Origin: Mesostigma viride
Lineage: Eukaryota; Streptophyta; Mesostigmatophyceae; Mesostigmatales; Mesostigmataceae
DNA length: 64,000 nucleotides
Direction: 5' to 3'
Assembly: GCA_009746045.1 (NCBI GenBank)
Contig: RPFO01000027.1
Span: 5,820,884 to 5,884,883, forward strand
Each line of letters starts with the position of its first letter. Positions within the stretch are counted from its first letter, which is position 1. The position numbers and the translations under genes are program-made. The notes below the pieces were generated by a model that worked only from the letters and a program-made list of their open reading frames with translations, did not search any database and had not been told where the DNA came from. Positions 56,259-64,000 of this stretch are shown here, piece after piece.

Positions 56259-57057
56259 TAGCATGTTGCATGTCGTAGGTCACATGTCAATGCACGGTGA
56301 AGGATGCCAAAGCGGTGAATAAGAATCCCAAATGCACGCTCTATGACCTGCCTGTACAAAGAGATGTAATAGTTACATGCGTCCTCTTGGACGTTGAGAC
56401 CCCTTCCTGGGTAGGGAGTCACAAGCCAAGGCTTGATGGTGTATGCCTCATCTGCCACTATGTAGAATCCTTCTGGCAGGCCAACACGTGCCAATTCCGT
56501 GTGCAAAGAGCTGACACGAAATGCGACACTGTCATGGGTACTGCCGCAACATTTGTTGGAGCCATACAGAAAACGACATTCCGAATCGCACACAGCTTGC
56601 ATGACAAGCGCATAAAACCCCTTACGATTGTAGTACTGCCTGGGGTTCGCTACCTCCGACTTGAAGGTTTTTTTTATCTTGATTGCGATACCATCGAGCG
56701 CACCAACACGACCATCAACAACTCCCCTGGTTGTCTGGTTGAAACCATCGGCCAAACGCGACAGTTCGCCCGAATCATCCGTGGTTGCGAGTGCGCTTCT
56801 CATTAGCAGCTCGCGGCAAGCCAAACCGACTTACGAAGGGCTTGGAAACGTGCACCACGCCTTGAGAGACGTCTTTATCCTGTACGCCTTCGCATCATCT
56901 TCAAATCCTGCAAATCATTCCAGTCCTCCCTGTCAATCCTGTCCTCGTCGGGCTTGCGCATAAGGTGGTATGACTGGCGAGACATTATGGCCGAGTGTTT
57001 TCGTGCTTTAAATACGCAACTGAAATGGTCGGAATTACCAACTGCAATGGCACACAC
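56258..57057 (-). CDS. Harbinger (HARBI1-like) DDE transposase
   Basis: The 188-codon frame from 56824 has the DDE catalytic core: GALDG (Asp44), FYIVADEAY (Asp125) and YRQVIERAFGIL (Glu162). Between them is NPRQYYNRKGFYALVMQAVC, the characteristic stretch of DDE_Tnp_4/HARBI1 proteins. An N-terminal part, from MSRQSYHLMRK to about 56875, lies in another frame, joined either by a short intron or a frameshift. The C-terminus stops just before the tandem repeat. It cuts and pastes the surrounding element. Activity is uncertain because of the split. Confidence 0.78.
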
Positions 57058-57320
57058 AGCTATGGCAACCAGCCTTCACGTCGGTAGTAGCAGCCCGACC
57101 ACCAGGGTTTTCCCGCCAATTATTCCTTTTTAACTTTTAACTCCGAAAAAAAAATAACAGGGGTCCGTGGCCAAGCCCGTCTGGAGTTATTTTTTATCTC
57201 CGGTGAGTTAAAACCGCAAGTTATTTTTCACCGTTGGATGAAAACCGGCCCTCAATCTCACCGTCCATTGTTTCCCGCCACTTTTAACTCCGCGAAGTTA
57301 AATCCCGTATAGACCGGGCC

Positions 57321-57450
57321 TAACTACTGGCTATATTTGGAATAAACGTACACCTATTTACCTGGAAAAACACTCCGTCTTAGCAGGGATTAACTACTGG
57401 CTATATTTGGAATAAACGTACACCTATTTACCTGGAAAACACTCCGTCTG
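57321..57450. repeat. 70-bp direct repeat at the Harbinger target site
   Basis: TAACTACTGGCTATATTTGG occurs at 57321 and 57391. The second copy is preceded by CACTCCGTCTTAGCAGGGAT, the same sequence that precedes the element's left end at 54016-54045. It therefore shows the empty target site. Confidence 0.85.
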
Positions 57451-57536
57451 AACAAAACAAAATCTGGGACCCTGGCGCGGACCAGGATAAGCCCAGCCCA
57501 CACTACAGTACTGTACAGGTAGGAACTCAGGGGTTG

Positions 57537-58124
57537 TGTTACGTCCCTGCCCAGACACTCCTAGCCTGAGCTACGTAGCGAAAGACCCTCCTTGCCGGAA
57601 TTAGGAATAATTCAAGATAGCCTAAAGTAGGTTGCGCTTCACGACGTGAGTCGTGAGATATCTGGCATCACGACTTAATGCCAAGCTAATTATTACACAC
57701 TTATATTGGCTAGCAATACCAATTACAAATGGATAGTGCCCCGGGCTCAATGTGTAGGCGTATTCGCACTTATCATTCATTAAACCAAGAGGACGAGACC
57801 CTCGTCCTCGGACCATGCAATTTAACCTAGGTTGGTTGCGGCGCAGATACACGCCAATTTCCCTAGAACAATCCGAGTCACTCATTCCACGTAGGATCCG
57901 GGCCGACATCGACCCTCAACTATAGGATCCACGCCTAGAACTACTGACAGACTCAGAACTGGCGCGGCGCCACAGCGCCGGCCCCTAAAAGGACAACCTA
58001 GGACCAAAATAACTAGTCCAATTCACACAATAGCCAAGGTCCATAAAACCCAAGTCCAATAGACCCAACAGCCTTAGTAATTTATTCCATTGTTACGTCC
58101 GACCAAAAGGGCAGGGACGTAACA
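57537..58124 (-). mobile_element. LTR of a minus-oriented LTR retrotransposon
   Basis: The 588-bp segment starts TGTTACGTCCCTGCCC and ends GGGCAGGGACGTAACA, a perfect 16-base terminal inversion with TG...CA ends. Just to its right stands CTCCTCCCCCCC, a polypurine tract when read on the minus strand, directly next to the LTR. It is therefore the 3' LTR of an element whose body extends right (58125-58862). No second LTR of this type is in the window. Confidence 0.65.
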
Positions 58125-58342
58125 CTCCTCCCCCCCATGGGGGTCGGTAGTCCCTACCGAACAAGTGAGATTGGAAAACAACACTACTATAAGAGTACTA
58201 TGTCCCAACCTCGGTTCACCCGCAGGTTAGTAATGCCAGTTCCTCTAGAAGTTGATACACAGGACCAACTCTGACGTAGTAGGAAGACTCTGATGGTGAC
58301 TGGATCAATCCGCTATCCGTCACGAAAACTATTCTAACCACT

Positions 58343-58819
58343 CTAGCGTCCGCCGCTAGTGGCACGTCGCTGCGACAGGATTTCAGTGAAGGCCCTACGC
58401 CCCGCGTGGGTCATCTGTGAAGTCATCACCCCAGGGTGCGAACACAGGTCAACCTCAAAAGCCACTTGGTAGGGGGACACCTTCTGCCGGCCCAGCCGGG
58501 ACAGCTCCACCCACGACCCTCTGGGCCACAGAGACAGGAACCCAGCGAAGTACTGGGGATGGGTGAATAGGAGTGTCAGCGCCGACCGATCCACCACCCC
58601 ACAACGGTGCTCTCGAACAAAGTGCACCCCCATCATGAAAACCTCCATACGCACGTGATCATCGTTGATCGACACCGTCCGGGCCCCTACAATATCGGGC
58701 GCCACCAGATTAAGAAAGACACTCCCCTCCGCTGGAGCCACCTTGGGAGGCGTCACCACGTGCCCCACCCCGTCGACCTGATATCGCCAATCCCACCAGT
58801 CTTCGGACCCGAACCGCAC
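58343..58819 (-). CDS. Unrecognised 158-codon ORF of the minus-oriented element
   Basis: The frame starts MRFGSEDWWDWRYQVDGVGH and ends SQRRATSGGR. It lies just upstream of the polypurine tract and LTR, the 3'-terminal position in that element. I see no RT, integrase or zinc-knuckle motif. It may be the end of a longer polyprotein or an additional ORF. The element body is cut at 58862 by the next LTR. Confidence 0.35.
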   Translation of the reverse strand: MRFGSEDWWDWRYQVDGVGHVVTPPKVAPAEGSVFLNLVAPDIVGARTVSINDDHVRMEVFMMGVHFVREHRCGVVDRSALTLLFTHPQYFAGFLSLWPRGSWVELSRLGRQKVSPYQVAFEVDLCSHPGVMTSQMTHAGRRAFTEILSQRRATSGGR

Positions 58820-58862
58820 AGTATGAGTTAACGTAAAGGATTTACGTTAGATGGATAGAGAT

Positions 58863-59462
58863 TGTTACGCTCTTTCCAACGGCACCTTGAACGCCTCATT
58901 TGGTTATGGGACGTAAAAGTTAGGACGTTTCCTAGGCTGTGCCGACAGTTCCCGGCGCGCCACTGTGGGCGCGTACGGACACAGGATGTACAAGTGTCAC
59001 TTTGATAGTCCGCAGGACGTTGACAGGACTTGTACAGGACTTGATGGTCAATTGATAGGTAGGCGTGCTGTAGCGCGCCAGGACCTATGAGACAATTGAT
59101 GCTGAGTAGTGTACGGATAGGTCCACAGGACTAGCCGTATGAACAATTGATAGATCTGCGCGCCAAAGGCGTGCCAGAGTCTGTGTAATCAATTGATTGA
59201 CAGTTCAGCTGTGACAGTGCAGCTGAATACTTGGACGCGTCCCTAGCAAGCTATATGTGTGACTTGGTCGCACCGGGACGCTAGCTCTTGCGTGCACGCT
59301 CTCTTGGCACAGCGACCCTGTCGCCTGTGCTACGTGCAGTCTTGGACGAGACGTGACTTACGTCTGTGTTTGCTCATTATAATAAAGGCAACTTTCCTGC
59401 AAGAGCCATGGATTCCCTCGGGAGTAAACTCTCATTCAACTCGTATTACAATCTTCGTAACA
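58863..59462 (+). mobile_element. LTR of a plus-oriented retroelement
   Basis: The 600-bp segment starts TGTTACGCTC and ends CTTCGTAACA, so the ends are TGTTACG...CGTAACA. AATAAA stands at 59381 on the plus strand, 80 bases from its end. A plus-strand ORF begins seven bases after it. No clear tRNA primer site follows, so it might be a solo LTR beside an unrelated ORF. Confidence 0.5.
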
Positions 59463-59469
59463 ACAAAAA

Positions 59470-60150
59470 ATGCCGGACTCGATGGAGTTCCGCATACCGA
59501 GGGATTCTGAAATTTTGGGCAGTCCAGCGGACATCGCCGAATCTCCGGCTGGTCCTTTGACGACTCCTGTTCGTGAAGATCGTCCGGTTCTTAATCCGGC
59601 GTGGCAGCGTGTTGTTGACCAGGCGGTAGCGTCCAGCTCGGAGCTACGCGCTCAGCAGCAGGCACTGCTGCAAGGCTTACGACTGCCACCCCCGCCTCTG
59701 CAACCTTCGATTGTTTCGGGGTTTCGCGATTATCTCGATTCCATTCGAGCTTTGCTTGCGGACTTCGAAGTCCATACCCGGGCGGGGTTGCAAGCGCCCA
59801 ACGCGGTTGCCGAGGTCTCTGAGGAGATCGACAACGCGGTTTCATCGCTTACAGGTTATCAGCGCAATCTCGCTAACTGGCTGTCGGTTCGTTCGGGCGT
59901 CATTCCGACGATCACAACCAACCTGTTTCAAGACCTTGCGATTCTGCAGTTGCTGTCGCGAGGCTTCCGGACGCGAGAGCGGCAATTGCTGCTCAACCTT
60001 GTCGCGTTCTTGTCTGCATTGCGAGAGTGGGCGCCGGACGGGTGGGATTTTCTAACGATTCTTACCAACCCGCTCCGCATCGTCACCCGCCGCCGTCGTC
60101 GCCGCATTGATCCGGTGACGGGCCGTCGGTTTGGACCCCATCGTCATTGA
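59470..60150 (+). CDS. Unrecognised 226-codon ORF next to an LTR
   Basis: The ATG at 59470 lies seven bases past the LTR end. The protein begins MPDSMEFRIPRDSEILGSPA, is predicted mostly helical (QQQALLQGLRLPPPPLQPSI; NLFQDLAILQLLSRGF) and ends in a basic RRRRRRIDPVTGRR. That fits a small nucleic-acid-binding structural protein, perhaps a gag, but no family is recognised. The +1 frame at its end stays open and reads GLDPIVIETPVTIEVGQG to DYDYCDFRGLD (stop at about 60256). A frameshift would add an acidic tail. Confidence 0.45.
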   Translation: MPDSMEFRIPRDSEILGSPADIAESPAGPLTTPVREDRPVLNPAWQRVVDQAVASSSELRAQQQALLQGLRLPPPPLQPSIVSGFRDYLDSIRALLADFEVHTRAGLQAPNAVAEVSEEIDNAVSSLTGYQRNLANWLSVRSGVIPTITTNLFQDLAILQLLSRGFRTRERQLLLNLVAFLSALREWAPDGWDFLTILTNPLRIVTRRRRRRIDPVTGRRFGPHRH

Positions 60151-60380
60151 AACTCCGGTGACGATTGAGGTTGGGCAAGGCCAGGAGGGGCCTGCGCCTG
60201 TCGTCAACGATCCAATTTACGACTACGACTACTGCGATTTTCGTGGTCTCGACTGAATTCGGCATGGTGGCGCGGTCGGCACCGGGGCAGGCGGCTTTTT
60301 GACAGATTGTACATATATACCTGTCTTTTGTTTTACAGCTGCTTAGCTCAGGGCCATACACACAGCGAGTGTAGTTTACC

Positions 60381-61490
60381 ATGGCTGAGGGACGCCGTAG
60401 CAAGGGCCTAGCCAGTGGGAATAATAATGGAGGTGCAGGTAGTGGAACCGCTCACGTAGATGACGTGGGGGTTACCGGTGAGATTACCAATGTACCTGTT
60501 AATAATAATGCACAAGCTGTTCATGGTTTTGACCTTACCACTCAGGGCTTATTAATTGTTAATCAGCTGCAACCTGTAACATCAGACTCCAAGCCTAAGC
60601 AGGCTGAAGAGTTTGTAGAAGGGCTGGAAGGGTTTCCTAGTTTGTACGGGGGTACCAACTACTATCAGATCTGGATAGGCAGCAGCACGTTTGGCAAGTG
60701 CACTGATCAGATCAAGGACCTAACCAGGGAATGCAAGAAGGCCAACAAGGCCTGGGCAGTATATGTAGCTGAGCTGAAGGAGCTGCTTGAAGACCAGCGC
60801 AAGAAGGTCGGCATCCATTGGCAAGACAAGTATCAAGGGTGGGAGGTCAAGGGGGATCTCATCCAGAATTTCCTTAGCTATTGCAAAATGGTTGAGGAAG
60901 GCAGGGCCCACGGTTTCAACGTGGCAGACAACATAGCCCTGACCAACTGGTTGAAGGTCTCTGGGCTGGATAAGGCCACACGTGGATCTTTAAAGGTCAT
61001 GTGTGCCCCACACTCAACCCTCAAGGCCTACAAGGTCATAATCAAACAAGCACTCGAGGCAGAGGAGCTGTTTGAGGGTGGAGTGCCAGCAGTGAAGGCA
61101 ACCCAGGCAGGTGGGCGTACCCAGGGGGGCTCCAAATCGTCTGAGGCTGACAGAAGCCAAGGAGGGCGTAGGGGCAACCACAACAAGCGGAAGGCCAATC
61201 ATTCACCCGACCCTGACGGGAGGTCACACTCCAAGTCGGTGTTCAGGCGGGTGGGTGGTCAGCCCAAGCAGGGCAACGCATCTGACAACGGGGGCGGTGG
61301 CCAGGGCAAGTCAAAGATCCAATGCTACCTGTGCAAAGGGTGGGGGCACATCAAGAAGGAGTGTCCCAGCTTCAAGAAGACCCAGGGCCAGGGCAGCAAC
61401 AAGAATAACAACAACAAAAACAACAAGAACAAGTCCCAGGCAGGCCAGCCTTCAAAGGGCAGTCAACAAGAAGACAACAAGGAGCAGTGA
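60381..61490 (+). CDS. Gag-like protein with CCHC zinc knuckle
   Basis: This 369-codon frame starts MAEGRRSKGLASGNNNGGAG. Its middle is helical (GFNVADNIALTNWLKVSGLD, LKAYKVIIKQALEAEELFEG), and near the C-terminus it has one CYLCKGWGHIKKEC zinc knuckle (Cx2Cx4Hx4C) in a basic, Asn/Gln-rich tail. This is the build of copia/gypsy-type Gag, which packages retroelement RNA. It ends at TGA (61488-61490). The same frame continues open beyond the TGA into pol, so the stop may be read through. The 5' LTR is not certain; the LTR at 58863-59462 is the nearest candidate. Confidence 0.78.
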   Translation: MAEGRRSKGLASGNNNGGAGSGTAHVDDVGVTGEITNVPVNNNAQAVHGFDLTTQGLLIVNQLQPVTSDSKPKQAEEFVEGLEGFPSLYGGTNYYQIWIGSSTFGKCTDQIKDLTRECKKANKAWAVYVAELKELLEDQRKKVGIHWQDKYQGWEVKGDLIQNFLSYCKMVEEGRAHGFNVADNIALTNWLKVSGLDKATRGSLKVMCAPHSTLKAYKVIIKQALEAEELFEGGVPAVKATQAGGRTQGGSKSSEADRSQGGRRGNHNKRKANHSPDPDGRSHSKSVFRRVGGQPKQGNASDNGGGGQGKSKIQCYLCKGWGHIKKECPSFKKTQGQGSNKNNNNKNNKNKSQAGQPSKGSQQEDNKEQ

Positions 61491-64000
61491 CTGTCTGAGG
61501 CAACCCCTACACACCTTAATTCACCCAAAGGGGAGGCCAGGTGCTCCAATGCAGATTTTATATCTGGGCAACACGAGGGTGATCTCCAGGTTCAGGATGG
61601 CCCCAGGTCACCTGGAGAGGTACAGGTTCCTATGAAGACGTCCTTGACAGCTGGTGCAGCTGTAAGAATGTCTGACCCCATGCATCCTCGTGCTGGGCAC
61701 GAGGGTGGACCTCTCATTTTGAGAGAAACCAATGTACAACCACAGAGGGGTGTGAAGGCCTCTGGTGGTATGCATGTGGTCCCTGCTGGCGGTCCAGGTG
61801 TTGGGCATGAGCAGGGTGACTCAGGCTCTGAGTCAGAACAGGATGGAAGTCAGCATGGTGATGCTGGACAACCTGACAGCACAGTCCTGACTGTGCCAGG
61901 GACTGCTTCCTCCGTGTACCAGGAGTTGGGTGCCCGAATCCACAACATGTTTGGGCATGCCACTTCTCTGTCAAACAACTTTGCCTTCCGTATGGGCAGG
62001 GCACCCCTTCTCAAGGCGTGTCAGCAAGCTGCCTCACGGTGTAAGTGCCAGTTGTCCTCCAACAAGCCCAGGAAATCACATGCCAAAGCTCTACCTCAGA
62101 GCATTGGTGATCTGCAGTGTGATATCCAACACATCAGGGGCATGCAACTGTTGGTGTGCGTGGACAGGTACACAAAGTACAAGGTGCTAGAGCATTTACC
62201 TTCTATGAAGAACAGGTACTTGCTGGCTGCCCTGCAGAATGTACGAGCCAAGTTTCCTACCACAAGGATCCAGGTGGACATGCAGTTTCAGCATCTCAAG
62301 GGTGATCCCACCCTTCCTGAGTTGCTGGTTACACCTAGGGAGGCTCATGGGCAGCAGGGTGCTATAGAGAGGGCAATCCAGGAGGTCAAGAAATTGATCA
62401 TCTCTGAAGACTGGGTACCCTTGTCTGCACCTGCACTTGTCAGGAGTGCATGGCTGAGGAACGTGGAGCAGCAGCTGAACAGCAGGGTTAATTTCTACTA
62501 TGATGGAGTTGCTGTCAGCCCAATGGGTCTATATCATGGCCTGTGCCCACCACATGTGCTGGAGGGCTGGAAACATGCTGCACATGTCACCTTTGCCAAG
62601 CTGAGGGAGAAGGACCGGGGTTGGAAGATGCTGGAGCCACAAGTGGGTCAGAAGGTCCTAGCTTGGAAGGAACCTAGCCTTTATGGCAAACGTGGTAGCT
62701 GGAGTCCTGGGGTGGTTACCCAGGTTGATGAAGCTAGCCACGCATGCTTGGTCAGCATGGAGGACGAACCAAAGCATGTGCACCGGCTGAGTTGGTCATA
62801 TGTCAAGCCTAACCTGATGAATGAGGGCAGTCAGGCACAAGGCTCACAGGACCTGCAGGATTTTCAGGTCCCAGGTGACATCACTGACGCAACGACCACA
62901 TCTGTTGCAGGGGAATCTGTCAGCCCTGGCCAGGTTGCAGAGGTACCTGTTGAACAGGCTGCAAGGTCAACAGCTGGGGAGTCAACTGTCAAGCCCAAGG
63001 CTCTAACCAAGCCCAGGGGGACAAGTTTGGCTGGATTGATTGGGGCTCTGCAAAGAGCCAAGAAGCAGCCCAAGGTAGCCAAGCTCAGGTGGCATGGCAA
63101 TCTGGGGCTGGACACTGCCTTAGAGGTAGACACTAATTCTCAGGTCTCCATCATTGGGACCAGAGCTGCAGCAGGGTACAGCATGACTGAGCCCAGCTAT
63201 CAGTTTGTGTCTGACTTCAGTGGCGGGGTACACGTGAAGGTACTGGGTGAGGTATCTATTCCTCTCCTTGGACAGGACACTGCATTTTGTGTCTTGGAGG
63301 GCTATCAGGGACCTGCTCTTCTGGGGCAGAATTTCCTATGCCAGGATGGGGTAGTGATCACGTCCTCTCTCCTGACTAAGGAAGGGGCTGGTCAGGTCCC
63401 ACTGATTAATTTCAGGACCACTCACCTATCACGTGCAGTAACCAGGACGGTTAAGCGTGTGCAAGTGTGCCAGGGGCAGGAGCCCTTGGTTGATGACCTC
63501 ATATTGCCAGCTGCTAGTCATCCAAGCAGTTTGGGCATTGGTCCTCACTCACTTGCTGGACACAGCCCTATCAACTACCAAGGCCTGGTGAAGCTCATGT
63601 CCTCTCCCATTATGTGTCCCCAGGTCACACTGGGTCTGATTAAATCTGGGGAGGACTGGATCTCCAAGAAATGCGTGGAACCTGTCAATGACCTGCCTCC
63701 TGCACGACGTCTACTCAAACTCAAGTTTGTCATCAAGATGAAGGAGGTGGACGGGGTCAAGGTACCACATGTCAGGCCAGTGCTGAATGAGTTCAAGGGT
63801 ACTGGTGAGTGCACTGCTGAGGAGTTGTATACCCCTGGCATGCTGCATGACACTTGGAGGCTGCTGCTGTGTGTATTTCTAGGCCTTCTCAACAAGGGCT
63901 TGGACTATGGCTCAGTGGTGGTAGACTTCAAGAGGGCATTTCTGGAGGGGGATGCAGATGTGGCACAGGAAAAGTGGGAGGGCAAGACGCCTTTCTATGT
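61491..64000 (+). CDS. Pol: integrase, protease-like and reverse transcriptase, incomplete at the right edge
   Basis: Directly after the gag TGA and in the same frame, at least 836 codons remain open to the window edge. In order they show: an H-x4-H (61941, 61956) and Cys cluster; an integrase core with QCDIQHIRGMQLLVCVDRYT (Asp at 62121), IQVDMQFQHL (Asp at 62277) and GAIERAIQEVKK (Glu at 62367); an SH3-like integrase tail (VGQKVLAW...SWSYVKP); a retropepsin-like segment (LEVDTNSQVSIIG with Asp at 63129; ALLGQNFLCQDGVV); and the start of a copia-like RT (LKFVIKMKEVDG; VVDFKRAFLEGD with Asp at 63924). The order is integrase before protease, unlike usual copia or gypsy elements. Confidence 0.75.
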   Translation, partial: MSEATPTHLNSPKGEARCSNADFISGQHEGDLQVQDGPRSPGEVQVPMKTSLTAGAAVRMSDPMHPRAGHEGGPLILRETNVQPQRGVKASGGMHVVPAGGPGVGHEQGDSGSESEQDGSQHGDAGQPDSTVLTVPGTASSVYQELGARIHNMFGHATSLSNNFAFRMGRAPLLKACQQAASRCKCQLSSNKPRKSHAKALPQSIGDLQCDIQHIRGMQLLVCVDRYTKYKVLEHLPSMKNRYLLAALQNVRAKFPTTRIQVDMQFQHLKGDPTLPELLVTPREAHGQQGAIERAIQEVKKLIISEDWVPLSAPALVRSAWLRNVEQQLNSRVNFYYDGVAVSPMGLYHGLCPPHVLEGWKHAAHVTFAKLREKDRGWKMLEPQVGQKVLAWKEPSLYGKRGSWSPGVVTQVDEASHACLVSMEDEPKHVHRLSWSYVKPNLMNEGSQAQGSQDLQDFQVPGDITDATTTSVAGESVSPGQVAEVPVEQAARSTAGESTVKPKALTKPRGTSLAGLIGALQRAKKQPKVAKLRWHGNLGLDTALEVDTNSQVSIIGTRAAAGYSMTEPSYQFVSDFSGGVHVKVLGEVSIPLLGQDTAFCVLEGYQGPALLGQNFLCQDGVVITSSLLTKEGAGQVPLINFRTTHLSRAVTRTVKRVQVCQGQEPLVDDLILPAASHPSSLGIGPHSLAGHSPINYQGLVKLMSSPIMCPQVTLGLIKSGEDWISKKCVEPVNDLPPARRLLKLKFVIKMKEVDGVKVPHVRPVLNEFKGTGECTAEELYTPGMLHDTWRLLLCVFLGLLNKGLDYGSVVVDFKRAFLEGDADVAQEKWEGKTPFY

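Larger units (their letters stand above)
54049..57320 (-). mobile_element. PIF/Harbinger DNA transposon with TIRs and TAA target duplication
   Basis: The left end reads GGCCCAGTCTATACGG and the right end is the inverse of GGCCCGGTCTATACGG, with partial similarity further in. Both ends are flanked by TAA (54046-54048 and 57321-57323), the 3-bp target duplication typical of this superfamily. The element is 3,272 bp. It encodes a DDE transposase on the minus strand near the right end and possibly a second small protein near the left end. A 70-bp tandem repeat in the right flank contains the uninterrupted target sequence. Confidence 0.88.

Noticed and set aside
61111-61635. 174-codon frame overlapping the end of gag as a frameshifted pol start
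   Set aside because: It is out of frame with the open pol, which already continues in the gag frame after TGA, and its sequence mirrors the gag basic tail in another phase.

Overview
The window is eukaryotic nuclear DNA, most probably from a green alga. Four things point that way: interstitial TTTAGGG/TTTTAGGG repeats, a secreted protein with a plant/green-alga 'root cap' type domain, spliced genes with short exons and GT-AG introns, and a mixed load of non-LTR, LTR, Harbinger and hAT elements. I do not claim a species. Long tandem repeats take up much of the first 25 kb, and nearly all long open frames there are repeat artefacts.

Layout. (1) Bases 1 to about 27.3 kb hold one very large minus-strand gene. 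Its first exon (24658-27292) is Gly/Ser/Pro-rich. It is followed by at least twelve short coiled-coil exons running down to 1114, and the gene continues off the left edge. Splice phases agree from exon to exon, apart from two apparent 1-base homopolymer indels. The introns are filled with minisatellites of 8, 16, 20, 22, 25, 33, 44, 51, 53 and 56 bp, a 0.9-kb AGT/GGT triplet tract, a GA tract and telomere-like repeats. The largest array has 44-bp units, is about 7.5 kb long, and lies inside a single intron. (2) 28.8-40 kb is a graveyard of retroelements: a 5'-truncated LINE, a hAT transposase pseudogene, a Penelope-like RT fragment, an ORF1 fragment, and a nearly full-length APE-type LINE (34.9-39.8 kb) broken by frameshifts. 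(3) 41.1-52.0 kb holds a second spliced minus-strand gene. It encodes a secreted protein with a signal peptide, a large RTX-type (GGxGxD) calcium-binding repeat domain, a Cys-rich segment and a C-terminal root-cap-like domain. (4) 54049-57320 is a PIF/Harbinger DNA transposon with recognisable terminal inverted repeats and a TAA target duplication. (5) 57.5-64 kb is LTR-retroelement territory: a minus-strand LTR with polypurine tract, a plus-strand LTR, a 226-codon unknown ORF, and then a gag with a CCHC knuckle. The gag is followed in the same frame, after a single TGA, by an open pol of at least 836 codons that runs off the right edge.

The most unusual items are: (a) the gag-TGA-pol frame whose domains run integrase, then protease-like, then reverse transcriptase; (b) the RTX plus root-cap secreted protein; and (c) the pattern in which almost every exon of the large gene is flanked by decayed copies of its own ends, carrying the splice junctions, inside the neighbouring introns. 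Three copies of a tRNA-like SINE, a 119-bp near-perfect intronic hairpin and a dispersed 110-bp repeat are smaller items.
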